Below, one piece after another: positions 55,667 to 64,000 of a stretch of DNA of 64,000 nt. The stretch is from JAHRAW01 sp965249835 (lineage in GTDB: Bacteria; Pseudomonadota; Gammaproteobacteria; Arenicellales; Poriferihabitantaceae): positions 496,001 through 560,000 of the forward strand of contig CBDFMY010000003.1 in NCBI GenBank assembly GCA_965249835.1. Direction: 5' to 3'. Position 1 is the stretch's first letter. Each line of letters begins with the position of its first letter. A program made the position numbers and the translations under genes. Under the pieces are notes generated by a model, which worked only from the letters and a program-made list of their open reading frames with translations, did no database searches and was not told where the DNA came from.

Positions 55667-56656
55667 ATGCCATCACAAAGTGCCATTCCCCATGCGCGCT
55701 CGGTGATTGAAATCGAGGCGCAGGCGGTTGCTTCGCTTGCCGCACGCCTCGGCCCGAGTTTTGAGAAAGCCTGCGAAATGATCCTCGACTGCCGTGGCCG
55801 GGTGGTGGTGATTGGCATGGGCAAATCCGGTCATATCGGCGGCAAGATCGCCTCCACGCTGGCAAGCACCGGCACCCCGTCTTTTTTCGTTCACCCGGGC
55901 GAGGCCAGCCACGGCGACCTCGGCATGATCACGCCGCAGGATATAACGCTGGTCATTTCCAACTCCGGGGAAACTTCCGAGGTCATCACCATTCTCCCCG
56001 TGGTCAAGCGAATCGGCGGCGGATTGGTGACCATAACCGGCAACCCCGGCTCCTCCCTGGCACGGCAATCAGACGCCTGTCTCGATAGCAGCGTCGAGAA
56101 AGAAGCCTGCCCGCACAACCTGGCGCCCACCGCCAGCACCACCGCGGCGCTGGTGCTGGGGGATGCGCTGGCGGTGGTCGTGCAACGCATGCGAGGGTTT
56201 TCGGCGCAGGATTTCGCCCGCACTCATCCCGGCGGGCCCCTGGGCAAGCGTCTGCTGTTGTATGCGGCCGACCTGATGCACACCGGCGAAGAGTTGCCGC
56301 TGGTCAACCACAACGCCACGCTGCAGCAGTTGGTGCTGGAGATGTCATCCAAATCCCTCGGCATGGCCGGCGTGGTGGATGACGACAATAAACTGCTCGG
56401 TATGTTCACCGACGGCGACCTGCGCCGCTCCCTCAACAACAAGGTGGATCTCTACCACAGCAGTGCGGTGGAACTGATGACGCCTAATCCGTTCACCATC
56501 AAGCGCGACACGCTGGCGGAAGAAATCGTCAAGATTATGCGGGAATTCGCCCAGCGCGGGCCCCACGCCATTAACTGCATGTTTGTCGTGGATGACGAGC
56601 AGCGCGTGCTGGGGGCGCTCAACACCCACGACTTGCTCCGAGTCGGTGTCATCTAA
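55667..56656 (+). CDS. kdsD: arabinose-5-phosphate isomerase (KdsD/KpsF)
   Basis: A 329-residue enzyme that converts ribulose-5-phosphate to arabinose-5-phosphate, the first step to Kdo in lipopolysaccharide. An N-terminal SIS sugar-isomerase domain (VVVIGMGKSGHIGGKIASTL, STGTPSFFVHPGEASHGDLG, ISNSGETSEV) is followed by two CBS domains. HPGGPLGKRLL separates them. It normally precedes kdsC; here lptC follows after 19 bases and no kdsC is present. Confidence 0.96.
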   Translation: MPSQSAIPHARSVIEIEAQAVASLAARLGPSFEKACEMILDCRGRVVVIGMGKSGHIGGKIASTLASTGTPSFFVHPGEASHGDLGMITPQDITLVISNSGETSEVITILPVVKRIGGGLVTITGNPGSSLARQSDACLDSSVEKEACPHNLAPTASTTAALVLGDALAVVVQRMRGFSAQDFARTHPGGPLGKRLLLYAADLMHTGEELPLVNHNATLQQLVLEMSSKSLGMAGVVDDDNKLLGMFTDGDLRRSLNNKVDLYHSSAVELMTPNPFTIKRDTLAEEIVKIMREFAQRGPHAINCMFVVDDEQRVLGALNTHDLLRVGVI

Positions 56657-56675
56657 TGTGCATGGTTGAATCCAC

Positions 56676-57113
56676 ATGAGCCGTCGACAAACCCTGGTTT
56701 TGTTTTTGCTGTTGTTGCTGCTTGCCGGAGTTTCGGCGTGGCTTCAGTTCGGGCTACTGGGCCAGCCCGGCCGGGTCATTTCCGAAGCGCAAACCAACGA
56801 CCCGGATTACTACATCGAAAACTTCACCTCCACCGGCATGGACCGCCTCGGCAAAAAATACCGGTTGAGTGCCGAGCGGCTGGAGCATTACCCGCACCAT
56901 GACGGCGCGCTACTGACGCGTCCGCACATCATCCAATACCGCAGCGAAGGTGCGCCACGGCACATTTATGCCGACACCGGGCGGCTGTACGACACCGACG
57001 AGGTGCGGTTGTCCGGCAATGTCAAGGTGGTGGAAAACCAGAGCGGCGACACCGGCCGGACGGTGGTTACCTCCGAAAAAATGCTGATTCGCCTCAAAGG
57101 CGGCAAAGGCTGA
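56676..57113 (+). CDS. lptC: LPS export protein LptC
   Basis: A 145-residue bitopic protein linking LptBFG to the periplasmic LptA bridge. One N-terminal helix (about 7-22) and a beta-jellyroll with the family patterns YYIENFTSTGMD and YADTGRLYDTDEVRLSGNV. It is shorter than E. coli LptC (about 190 residues) but such lengths occur in other proteobacteria. Three bases separate it from lptA. Confidence 0.88.
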   Translation: MSRRQTLVLFLLLLLLAGVSAWLQFGLLGQPGRVISEAQTNDPDYYIENFTSTGMDRLGKKYRLSAERLEHYPHHDGALLTRPHIIQYRSEGAPRHIYADTGRLYDTDEVRLSGNVKVVENQSGDTGRTVVTSEKMLIRLKGGKG

Positions 57114-57116
57114 GCC

Positions 57117-57650
57117 ATGAACTTCGGGGGTCGCAACATGCTCGTCGTGATTGGGCTCGCTGTGATTATGCTTACCGCCGTCGCCGGCTTCTTGCCCTCG
57201 TTCGCACTGGATTCGGACAAGAATCAACCGGCAGTTCTGGAAGCCGACGATTTTGAATTGGACCTGGCCAGCGGCGTGCGCACTTACCGCGGCAATGTGG
57301 TGTTTCGCCAGGGCAGCACACATCTCCAGTGCGATGAGTTGGTGACCCACTACAACGACGAGCATCTGGACAAAGGCGTGTGCACCGGCAAGCCCGGGCA
57401 ATTCAAGCAACGCCCCGAAGGCAAGGATTCCGATGTGCTTGGCCGCGCGCGCTCCATCACCCTGGACCGGGTCAAGGGAATCGTAATCTTCGAGAACCGC
57501 GCCGACATCAAGCAGGCGGGTATTCGAATGGCCGGCAAATTGATTACCTACGATATGGTCAGCAAAAAAATCAGGGTCAGCGGCGGGATAAACGAGACCG
57601 GCGCAACCAACGACACCCGCCCGCGTCTGACCATTCAGCAGCCGGATTAA
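57117..57650 (+). CDS. lptA: LPS transport periplasmic protein LptA
   Basis: A 177-residue periplasmic protein that forms the LPS bridge to the outer membrane. A hydrophobic signal (MLVVIGLAVIMLTAVAGFL) is followed by the OstA-type jellyroll: LEADDFELDLASGVRTYRGN, VVFRQGSTHLQCDELVTHY and the KAGKLITYD-like AGKLITYDMVSKKI. Gene order lptC-lptA-lptB is conserved. Confidence 0.93.
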   Translation: MNFGGRNMLVVIGLAVIMLTAVAGFLPSFALDSDKNQPAVLEADDFELDLASGVRTYRGNVVFRQGSTHLQCDELVTHYNDEHLDKGVCTGKPGQFKQRPEGKDSDVLGRARSITLDRVKGIVIFENRADIKQAGIRMAGKLITYDMVSKKIRVSGGINETGATNDTRPRLTIQQPD

Positions 57651-57657
57651 TCCCGCC

Positions 57658-58383
57658 GTGAAATCCCTGCAAGCCAGAGGGCTGGTAAAGAAATACGACC
57701 AGACGGTAATCGTCGATCAGGTTGACCTTACGGTGTCGGACAGCGAAGTGGTCGGTTTGCTGGGTGCCAACGGCGCCGGCAAAACCACCATTTTCAACAT
57801 CATCATCGGGCTGGTGCGGCAGACCGAAGGCAAAATATTTTTAGACGACGAGGACATCACGCCGCTGCCCATGTATCGGCGTGCGCGCCGCGGAATCGGC
57901 TACCTGCCGCAGGAACATTCGGTGTTCCGCAAACTCACCGCCGCGCAGAACATCCTCGCCGTGCTTGAAGCGGCGTCGCGACACACCGCCGCCGAGCGGT
58001 TGCGAATCTGCGAGCGCCTGATGGATGAATTCGGCATCGGGCATTTGCGCGACAAGCCGGCCATCCAATTGTCCGGTGGCGAGCAGCGGCGCGTGGAAAT
58101 CGCCCGGGCATTGGCACTGGAGCCGGCGTTCATTTTGCTGGACGAACCCTTTGCCGGCATTGACCCGATCGCGGTGCGGGATATTCAGCACATCATCGGG
58201 CTGTTGAAGGGGCGCGGAATCGGCGTGCTGATTACCGACCACAATGTCCGCGAAACGCTGGGTATTTGCGACCGTGCGTATATTCTGCATTTCGGCAAGG
58301 TGCTGATTTCCGGCCCGCCCGCGGCGGTCATGGCGGAGCAGAAGGTGCGCGAGGTCTATCTTGGCAACGACTTTCGCATGTAG
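57658..58383 (+). CDS. lptB: LPS export ABC ATPase LptB
   Basis: A 241-residue ATPase that powers LPS extraction with LptF and LptG, encoded 41 kb away in this window. Walker A GANGAGKT at 36-43, Q-loop YLPQEHSVFRKLTA, signature LSGGEQRRVEIARALA and Walker B FILLDEPFAGID. GTG start at 57658, seven bases after lptA. In related genomes rpoN follows; here it is missing. Confidence 0.96.
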   Translation: MKSLQARGLVKKYDQTVIVDQVDLTVSDSEVVGLLGANGAGKTTIFNIIIGLVRQTEGKIFLDDEDITPLPMYRRARRGIGYLPQEHSVFRKLTAAQNILAVLEAASRHTAAERLRICERLMDEFGIGHLRDKPAIQLSGGEQRRVEIARALALEPAFILLDEPFAGIDPIAVRDIQHIIGLLKGRGIGVLITDHNVRETLGICDRAYILHFGKVLISGPPAAVMAEQKVREVYLGNDFRM

Positions 58384-58483
58384 TGTGGGCTTGGTGAAGT
58401 GATACCGCAAAACCATTTATGCGCTACAATAATTTCTCGATGGTCGCATCCGCGGCTATCGCATTAACTTCGGAAATACAACT

Positions 58484-58804
58484 ATGCAACTATCAATCAG
58501 CGGGCAAGGCATGGAAATCACTCCGGCGTTGCACAATCATGTGGCGGAAAAAATAGAAAAAATCGCGCGCCATTTCGATCAGGTAACCAATAGTAATGTT
58601 GTGCTGCTGGTCGAGAAAACCCGCCACATGGCGGAAGCCACCATCAACACCAAAGGCGCAACTTTGCACGCCACCGCCACCGCGGCGAATATGTATGCCG
58701 CCATCGATTCAATGGCGGGAAAACTGGACCGGCAAGTGATCAAACACAAGGAAAAACTCGCACGCCATCGCAACGATGAATCGTTGAAACAAATGCAGGA
58801 ATGA
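58484..58804 (+). CDS. hpf: ribosome hibernation promoting factor (short)
   Basis: A 106-residue protein of the short HPF/YhbH type that binds idle ribosomes and promotes 100S dimers. The beta-alpha fold is visible: MQLSISGQGMEITPALHNHV, EKIEKIARHFDQVTNSNVVL, ATINTKGATLHATATAANMY. The 100-base gap before it contains TACAAT (about 58425-58430) as a possible -10, without a good -35; rpoN would lie here in relatives. Its stop overlaps ptsN as ATGA. Confidence 0.93.
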   Translation: MQLSISGQGMEITPALHNHVAEKIEKIARHFDQVTNSNVVLLVEKTRHMAEATINTKGATLHATATAANMYAAIDSMAGKLDRQVIKHKEKLARHRNDESLKQMQE

Positions 58805-59367
58805 AAACTTCAACCATTGAAGCCTCGGCACCGGACATTGCCCGTGATGCCGATGACGCACAAGCCGAAGCGGTGAAGGCTCCGGCGATTGGTGATTTTC
58901 TCGAGCAGCGGCGGGTGGTGGTCGATGTGGATGTGTCCAGCCGCAAGCGGCTGTTCGAGCAAATGGCGAAACTGCTGTCGTCCCGCAACAATGACAATGA
59001 TGGCGATGACGAGAGCGAACGCGGTCCCGACCTTGATACCGTGCTGCACACCCTGACCAAGCGCGAAAAACTCGGATGCACCGGAATCGGCAACGGCATC
59101 GCCCTGCCGCACGGTCGGATTGAGGGTCTTGCCGAGCCGCGAATGGCGGTCGCTCGGCTCAAGCACGGAATCCCTTACGATGCCCCGGACGGCGTGCCGG
59201 TTTGGTTGGCGGTGTGCCTGCTGGCGCCGGTCAAAGCCAACGAGACGCACTTGAAACTATTAGCCGCGCTGGCGGAATGTTTCAGCACGCCGGGTTTTCC
59301 CGAGCAGTTGAAGCAAGCCCGCAACGCAAGGGAACTGGTCGCGCATTTCAAAACCCCACCGGTTTGA
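58801..59367 (+). CDS. ptsN: nitrogen PTS EIIA-Ntr
   Basis: A 188-residue EIIA of the nitrogen phosphotransferase system, which receives phosphate from NPr and regulates potassium and other processes. Phosphorylation site H104 in GIGNGIALPHGRIEG, with VWLAVCLLAPVKANETHLKL later. The N-terminal about 30 residues are an unusual acidic, alanine-rich extension, and a second acidic loop (NDNDGDDESE) replaces part of the usual loop. Normally downstream of rpoN. Confidence 0.93.
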   Translation: MKTSTIEASAPDIARDADDAQAEAVKAPAIGDFLEQRRVVVDVDVSSRKRLFEQMAKLLSSRNNDNDGDDESERGPDLDTVLHTLTKREKLGCTGIGNGIALPHGRIEGLAEPRMAVARLKHGIPYDAPDGVPVWLAVCLLAPVKANETHLKLLAALAECFSTPGFPEQLKQARNARELVAHFKTPPV

Positions 59368-59401
59368 GTGCTTCGGCTCGCCCTAGTCGGCGCAATCAAC
59401 C

Positions 59402-60286
59402 ATGACCGCATCGTCGCCTGCCATGATCATCATCAGCGGCCTGTCCGGCTCCGGCAGGAGCGTGGCGTTGCAGTCCTTGGAGGACATCGGCTATTACTGC
59501 ATCGACAACCTGCCGTCGGTGTTGCTACCGGAATTCGGTCGCCACTTGTCCAACGACGCTGATCGCGCAATGGGGGATGCCCTGAGCGGCGCGGCGGTCA
59601 GCATTGACTCCCGCAACAAACACTTTCTGCTGTTGCTCGATGACAAGTTGAAAGAGTTGGAGCAAGGCGGAACGAAATACCGGCTACTTTTTTTGGAAGC
59701 GGAAGAACGGGTGTTGATACGCCGCTACTCGGAGACCCGCCGCAAGCACCCGCTGACTGATTTACACACGCCGCTGGTGGAAGGAATCCGGCAGGAACGG
59801 CGGCTACTGCAACCGTTCCGCGATCGTGCCGCAAAAATCATCGACACCACCGACACCACTCCCCACGAGTTACGCGGGCTGATTCGGGATTTCGCCACTG
59901 GCGGGTCGGCGGCCAAGCCGTTGTTTTTGATCGAATCCTTCGGCTTCAAATTCGGCTCGCCCAGGGAAGCGGATTTCGTGTTTGATGTTCGCTGCCTGCC
60001 CAACCCGTATTGGGAGGAAGAGTTGCGCGCACTGACCGGCCTCGCCCCGGCGGTTATTGATTATCTTGCCGCGCACGAAACCGTGCACCGAATGACCGAT
60101 GAAATTCATCGCTTTTTGGAAACATGGTTGCCGGGCTTTGCCGCCGAAAATCGCAGTTACTTCACGGTCGCCATCGGCTGCACCGGTGGTCGCCATCGCT
60201 CGGTGTATGTCGCCGAGCAATTGCGCGAGCGATTTTCCGGGCACGATATCAGCGTGCAAGTACGCCACCGGGAGTTGGCAAAGTGA
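59402..60286 (+). CDS. rapZ: RNase adapter protein RapZ
   Basis: A 294-residue nucleotide-binding protein that in enterobacteria directs RNase E to the GlmZ small RNA, tuning amino-sugar synthesis. Walker A GLSGSGRS at 13-20 (an Arg replaces the usual Lys), DIGYYCIDNLP nearby, and the C-terminal FKFGSPREADFVFDVR and TVAIGCTGGRHRSVYVAEQL. Starts 34 bases after ptsN and overlaps npr. Confidence 0.95.
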   Translation: MTASSPAMIIISGLSGSGRSVALQSLEDIGYYCIDNLPSVLLPEFGRHLSNDADRAMGDALSGAAVSIDSRNKHFLLLLDDKLKELEQGGTKYRLLFLEAEERVLIRRYSETRRKHPLTDLHTPLVEGIRQERRLLQPFRDRAAKIIDTTDTTPHELRGLIRDFATGGSAAKPLFLIESFGFKFGSPREADFVFDVRCLPNPYWEEELRALTGLAPAVIDYLAAHETVHRMTDEIHRFLETWLPGFAAENRSYFTVAIGCTGGRHRSVYVAEQLRERFSGHDISVQVRHRELAK

Positions 60287-60567
60287 GCGACCAAATCGTT
60301 TTGGAAAAGCGCATCACGGTGGTCAACAAACTCGGCTTGCATGCGCGTGCGGCGGCCAAACTGGTGAAACTGACCGCCGGATTCAACAGCGTGATTAAAC
60401 TCAGCATGACTGAAAAAACGGTGGACGCAAAAAGCATTATGGGGGTGATGATGCTTGCCGCCGCCCAGGGCAACGAACTTACGCTGGTGGTGCGAGGCGA
60501 TGACGCGCACAATGCCGCCGATGCGGTTTGCCGGATGTTCGCCGACTGTTTCGGCGAAGGCGAGTAG
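60283..60567 (+). CDS. ptsO: phosphocarrier NPr/HPr
   Basis: A 94-residue HPr-like phosphocarrier. KLGLHARAAAKLVKL holds the phospho-histidine H20; KSIMGVMMLAAAQGNELTL is the serine-46-type region. Starts with GTG 60283, overlapping the rapZ stop as GTGA, with GGAG ten bases upstream. It passes phosphate from the enzyme I encoded next to EIIA-Ntr. Confidence 0.95.
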   Translation: MSDQIVLEKRITVVNKLGLHARAAAKLVKLTAGFNSVIKLSMTEKTVDAKSIMGVMMLAAAQGNELTLVVRGDDAHNAADAVCRMFADCFGEGE

Positions 60568-60575
60568 GCGAAGCA

Positions 60576-62318
60576 ATGTTCACCCTGCACGCCAGCGGTA
60601 GCGGTAGCGGTATCGCCATCGGCACGGCGCGAATCATCCGCCGAGTCGGTCGTGAGATTGTCGAGTTCTCCATTGATGGCGACAAAGTGGAAGGGGAAGT
60701 CGCTCGATTGCAACAAGCGGTCAAACGCGCCCGCGCGGCACTGGAAAAAATTCGTGATGAATTGCCCGCCGATGTGCCCGAGGAAATCGCTTCGATTCTC
60801 GGCGCGCACTTGATGATATTGGAAGACCCGGTGTTGTTCGAGCAACCGGCCGACATTATCCGCCAACGAAAAATCAACGCCGAAGCCGCGCTTGCCCGCC
60901 ACGCCGCCAAACTGGATCAATTTTTCAAGGATATTCACGACCCCTACCTCAGCGGCAAATCGGCCGATGTGGCGCAGGTCATCCATCGCATTCAGGACGC
61001 GTTGCCGGAGACCTCGGGCGAGAGCGGCGAGCAAGGCGAAGGCGCGGGCCTTGATATTGCCGCCGGCGAAATCATCGTTGCCAACGACCTCACGCCGGCC
61101 GATGCGGTGGAACTCAAACGCCACAGCATCAGCGCGTTCATCACCAATCTCGGCGGGCCCATATCCCACACCGCCATCTTCGCCCGCAGTATGGGCATTC
61201 CGGCGATCGTCGGTCTGCACGGCGCGACTGGCTATCTGCGCAATGGCGATTTGCTGGTAATAGACGGCAAGCGCGGCGTGGTGCTGGTCAATCCCGATGC
61301 GGCGGCGTTGGCGGGATATCAACGGCGTCGGGAAAAAATCCGTCGACGCATTCAGGAACTGGATTCGTTGCGCGATGCCGATGCCATCACGCTGGACGGC
61401 GAGTCGGTTTCACTGCTGGTGAATATAGAGTTGCCCGATGAAGCCGCCGAAGGGGTCGCGCGCAATGCCCAGGGCGTGGGGTTGTATCGCACCGAGTTCC
61501 TGTTTATGAATCGGCGGCAGATGCCGGATGAGGAAGAGCAGTTTGAAGTATATGCCGATGTGGTCGAGCGAACCCAACGACCGGTTACCATCCGCACGCT
61601 GGACCTCGGCGCTGATAAAAAGGTCGACGGTGGCCGCGCCAATGATGCGATGACCATCAACCCGGCGCTGGGTCGGCGTGCGATTCGCTTGTGTCTGCAC
61701 GACCTCGGTTTGTTCAAGCCGCAGTTGCGCGCGATTTATCGAGTGTCGGCTCTGGGGCAGGTGCGAATCATGGTGCCGATGGTCTCCAGCATGGAAGAGT
61801 TGAACCAATTGTTCGCGCTGCTCAAACAAGTCAAGCGCGAGTTGAGCGAGGAGGGTTACGATTTTGATCCGAACGTGCCGGTCGGCGGCATGATTGAAGT
61901 GCCGGCGGCGGCGATTGCCGCGGACCTGTTCGCCCGCAAACTGGATTTTCTCTCCATCGGCACCAACGACCTGATTCAATACACGCTGGCAATTGACCGC
62001 ATCGACGACGAAGTAAACTATCTTTACGACCCGTTGCATCCGTCGGTGTTGCGGCTCATCAAAAACACTATTGACGCCGGTAAAGCCGCCGGCATCCCGG
62101 TGTCGATGTGCGGAGAGATGGCCGGGGATACCGCCTATACCCGCATCCTGCTGGGCATGGGGCTACGCGAATTCAGCATGGACCCGGCCTCCCTGCTGGA
62201 GGTGAAACGACAAATCCGCCTGACCGACGCCGGCCAACTCGCCGCTCAGGTGGCGGAGTTGCTGACCACCGCCGAACCGGAACGAATCCGGCAGATGACG
62301 GCGGAGATTAATAAGTAG
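60576..62318 (+). CDS. ptsI: phosphoenolpyruvate-protein phosphotransferase (enzyme I)
   Basis: A 580-residue enzyme I that takes phosphate from PEP. The active histidine H198 lies in GGPISHTAIFARSMGIPA; the PEP-binding barrel has RTEFLFMNR, LDLGADKK, GTNDLIQYTLAIDR and the conserved C512 in VSMCGEMAGD. It lacks an N-terminal GAF domain, so it is ptsI-like and not PtsP. No sugar-specific EII is in the window, so it probably serves the nitrogen branch. Convergent with the ABC permease after 17 bases. Confidence 0.96.
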   Translation: MFTLHASGSGSGIAIGTARIIRRVGREIVEFSIDGDKVEGEVARLQQAVKRARAALEKIRDELPADVPEEIASILGAHLMILEDPVLFEQPADIIRQRKINAEAALARHAAKLDQFFKDIHDPYLSGKSADVAQVIHRIQDALPETSGESGEQGEGAGLDIAAGEIIVANDLTPADAVELKRHSISAFITNLGGPISHTAIFARSMGIPAIVGLHGATGYLRNGDLLVIDGKRGVVLVNPDAAALAGYQRRREKIRRRIQELDSLRDADAITLDGESVSLLVNIELPDEAAEGVARNAQGVGLYRTEFLFMNRRQMPDEEEQFEVYADVVERTQRPVTIRTLDLGADKKVDGGRANDAMTINPALGRRAIRLCLHDLGLFKPQLRAIYRVSALGQVRIMVPMVSSMEELNQLFALLKQVKRELSEEGYDFDPNVPVGGMIEVPAAAIAADLFARKLDFLSIGTNDLIQYTLAIDRIDDEVNYLYDPLHPSVLRLIKNTIDAGKAAGIPVSMCGEMAGDTAYTRILLGMGLREFSMDPASLLEVKRQIRLTDAGQLAAQVAELLTTAEPERIRQMTAEINK

Positions 62319-62335
62319 GCGAACTCCTTATTGCC

Positions 62336-63109
62336 CTAAGTACGAATCCCAAACCCGCGGTTGAGCAATTTCAGGTTGAGTAAAAACAGGGCGACGATGA
62401 ATAGCAGTATGAGAAAAAAGGAAACGCCGAGGCCGATGTCGGTGATGCCGAGGAAGCCGTAGCGGAATGCGTTGATCATATACAGGATTGGGTTAATGTG
62501 AGATACCCCGTGCCAAAAATCCGGCAGCAGTTTTATCGAGTAAAAAACGCCGCCGAGATAAGTGAGCGGGGTCAGGATGAAGGTCGGGACGATGGAGATG
62601 TCGTCAAATTTTTCGGCGAACATGCCGTTCAAAAAGCCGCCGAGGGAAAACAGCACCGCGGTCAGCACGATGACGCTGATCATCACCGGGTAGTTGTGGA
62701 TCGACAGTCGGCTGAAAAACAATGACACCACGGTGACGATCACCCCGACCAGAATGGCGCGCACCACTCCGCCGCTGACATAGCCGAGCAGGATGATGCT
62801 GTTGGGGGTCGGCGAGACTTGTAGTTCCTCGATGGAGCGCTGGAACTTGGCGCTGAAAAAAGAAGACGATACATTGGCGTAGGCGTTGGTGATGACCGAC
62901 ATCAGGATCAGCCCCGGCACGATGAAGTCGATGTAGCGGTAGCCATCCATCTCGCCAATGCGCGGCCCAATGAGGTTGCCGAAGATGACGAAATACAACG
63001 ATGTGGTCATCACCGGCGGCAGCAAGGTTTGCTGCCAGATGCGCATGAAGCGGGTTACTTCCTTGCGCACTATGGTGAGGTAGGCGGTGCGGATGCCGTG
63101 GTAGTTCAT
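62336..63109 (-). CDS. ABC-2 type export permease (YadH-like)
   Basis: A 257-residue six-helix permease of the ABC-2 family. IVRKEVTRFMRIWQQTLLPP at the start, FIVPGLILMSVITNAYANVS and TPLTYLGGVFYSIKLLPDFW are typical; E. coli YadH is the closest type I recognise. Its start overlaps the ATPase stop by four bases (ATGA). The exported substrate is unknown. Confidence 0.9.
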   Translation of the reverse strand: MNYHGIRTAYLTIVRKEVTRFMRIWQQTLLPPVMTTSLYFVIFGNLIGPRIGEMDGYRYIDFIVPGLILMSVITNAYANVSSSFFSAKFQRSIEELQVSPTPNSIILLGYVSGGVVRAILVGVIVTVVSLFFSRLSIHNYPVMISVIVLTAVLFSLGGFLNGMFAEKFDDISIVPTFILTPLTYLGGVFYSIKLLPDFWHGVSHINPILYMINAFRYGFLGITDIGLGVSFFLILLFIVALFLLNLKLLNRGFGIRT

Positions 63110-64000
63110 GCCATCCGTCCCTCATCCACCATGTCGAGGAACAGCCGTTCCAGCCGGTTGGTTTTGTTTCGCATACTGCGCACCTTGATGTTGTGTTGGT
63201 CGAGTTGTTCGAAAATAATATTGACGCTACCGCCTTTGGGAATGTCTATCTCAAGCGTGGTCGGGTTTTTCAGCAACCAGTTGGGCAGGTTTTCGGGTAA
63301 TGTTTCAAGCGGCTCGGCAAGATCCAGCACATAGGTTTCCTGTTGCAGTTTTTCCAGCAGTTGCTTGGTGCCGGTGTTTTCGATCAGCCGGCCCTGGTCG
63401 ATGATGGCGACATTGCGACACAAACTTTCGGCTTCCTCAAGATAATGCGTGGTCAGGATGATGGTGGTGCCGGAGTCGTTGATGCGGGTAAGGTATTCCC
63501 ACATCGAGCGGCGAATCTCGATGTCAACGCCGGCGGTGGGCTCGTCAAGGATCAGCAGTTTCGGCTCGTGCATCAACGCCCGCGCAATCATCAGCCTGCG
63601 TTTGAGGCCGCCCGACAACGTCTGCGTCCTCTCATCGCGTTTTTCCCATAGCCCCAGTTGGCTCAAATACTCCTCGGCCCGCCGCGCCGCGGTTTTTCTG
63701 TCGATGCCGTAATAGCCGGCTTGATTGCACACGATCTGCTTCGGTGTTTCGAATATGCTGAAGTTGAACTCCTGCGGCACCACGCCAATGTAGGATTTGG
63801 CGCGCGCAAAGTCGCGGTCGATGTCGGCATCAAAAACCAACACCTTGCCGCGGTCCTTGTTCACCAGCGAACAGATGATGCCGATGGCGGTGGATTTGCC
63901 GGCGCCGTTCCTGCCGAGCAAGGCGAAGAAATCCCCCTGCTCCACCGCCAGGTCAATGCCCTTGAGCGCCACCAAGCCGTTGCCGTAGGTTTTTTTCAGG
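63106..64000 (-). CDS. ABC-2 exporter ATPase (YadG-like), 5' end cut by window
   Basis: The ATPase partner of the permease. Walker A GRNGAGKST, Q-loop VVPQEFNFSIFETP, signature TLSGGLKRRLMIARALMHEP, Walker B LLILDEPTAGVD and the switch H in TTHYLEEAESL are present. The frame is open to the window end (KKTYGNGLVALKGIDL visible), so the first about 10 residues are missing. A GTG at 63975 is only an internal codon. Confidence 0.95.
   Translation of the reverse strand, partial: LKKTYGNGLVALKGIDLAVEQGDFFALLGRNGAGKSTAIGIICSLVNKDRGKVLVFDADIDRDFARAKSYIGVVPQEFNFSIFETPKQIVCNQAGYYGIDRKTAARRAEEYLSQLGLWEKRDERTQTLSGGLKRRLMIARALMHEPKLLILDEPTAGVDIEIRRSMWEYLTRINDSGTTIILTTHYLEEAESLCRNVAIIDQGRLIENTGTKQLLEKLQQETYVLDLAEPLETLPENLPNWLLKNPTTLEIDIPKGGSVNIIFEQLDQHNIKVRSMRNKTNRLERLFLDMVDEGRMA

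Overview
The window is a chromosomal segment of a gammaproteobacterium, probably uncultured and of moderate GC. The support is conserved gene order: atpG-atpD-atpC; lptF-lptG divergent from pepA-holC-valS; ctaB-coxB-coxA-ctaG-coxC-SURF1; gltB-gltD-hemE; and kdsD-lptC-lptA-lptB-hpf-ptsN-rapZ-npr-ptsI. The proteins resemble gammaproteobacterial members (AtpG, AtpD, DUF1820, DUF2909, DUF1244). No rRNA, tRNA, transposase, integrase or CRISPR array was seen. The species cannot be named from the sequence.

Layout. 1-5851: end of the F1 ATP synthase operon, with a 3.5 kb block between atpG and atpD that holds a DNA methyltransferase flanked by two copies of an unknown membrane-gene pair, plus three small genes. 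5852-15493: accessory region with a GIY-YIG/HEPN-like pair, a hydroxyisobutyrate-type dehydrogenase, a second GIY-YIG gene with a small membrane gene, a chimeric scar made of lptG and dehydrogenase fragments, and a type III restriction-modification operon whose third gene encodes a pentapeptide-like membrane protein. 15494-24538: lptG/lptF, pepA, holC, an EamA-like multidomain membrane protein, valS. 24539-26898: a type II restriction-modification pair. 26899-39310: nucleotide-sugar genes, an IleRS of the long type 2 form, rhomboid, citrate synthase, PBP4-type peptidase, DUF1820, MsrA, PuuD-like protein, 2-hydroxyacid dehydrogenase. 39311-47485: caa3-like cytochrome c oxidase cluster with heme O synthase, Cox11 and SURF1. 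47486-54827: glutamate synthase and hemE. 54828-62335: lipopolysaccharide transport and nitrogen-PTS genes, lacking the expected kdsC and rpoN. 62336-64000: an ABC-2 exporter, cut by the window end.

How it fits together: the housekeeping genes cover respiration (oxidase, ATP synthase, citrate synthase), outer-membrane lipopolysaccharide assembly (LptA, B, C, F, G, KdsD), nitrogen assimilation (GltBD) and PTS-Ntr signalling. Mobile or defence-like cargo sits at junctions between housekeeping genes: atpG/atpD, atpC/dehydrogenase, dehydrogenase/lptG (two cassettes) and valS/sugar dehydrogenase. Three DNA methyltransferases, two restriction endonucleases and two GIY-YIG proteins lie within the first 27 kb.

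The most informative structure is at 7477-16154. The 3' end of lptG and the 5' end of the dehydrogenase both occur twice and are joined at an 11-base microhomology, so two different cassettes are each bounded by the same two chromosomal anchors. Almost all differences between the two lptG copies are synonymous, which suggests two alleles merged rather than one simple recent duplication.
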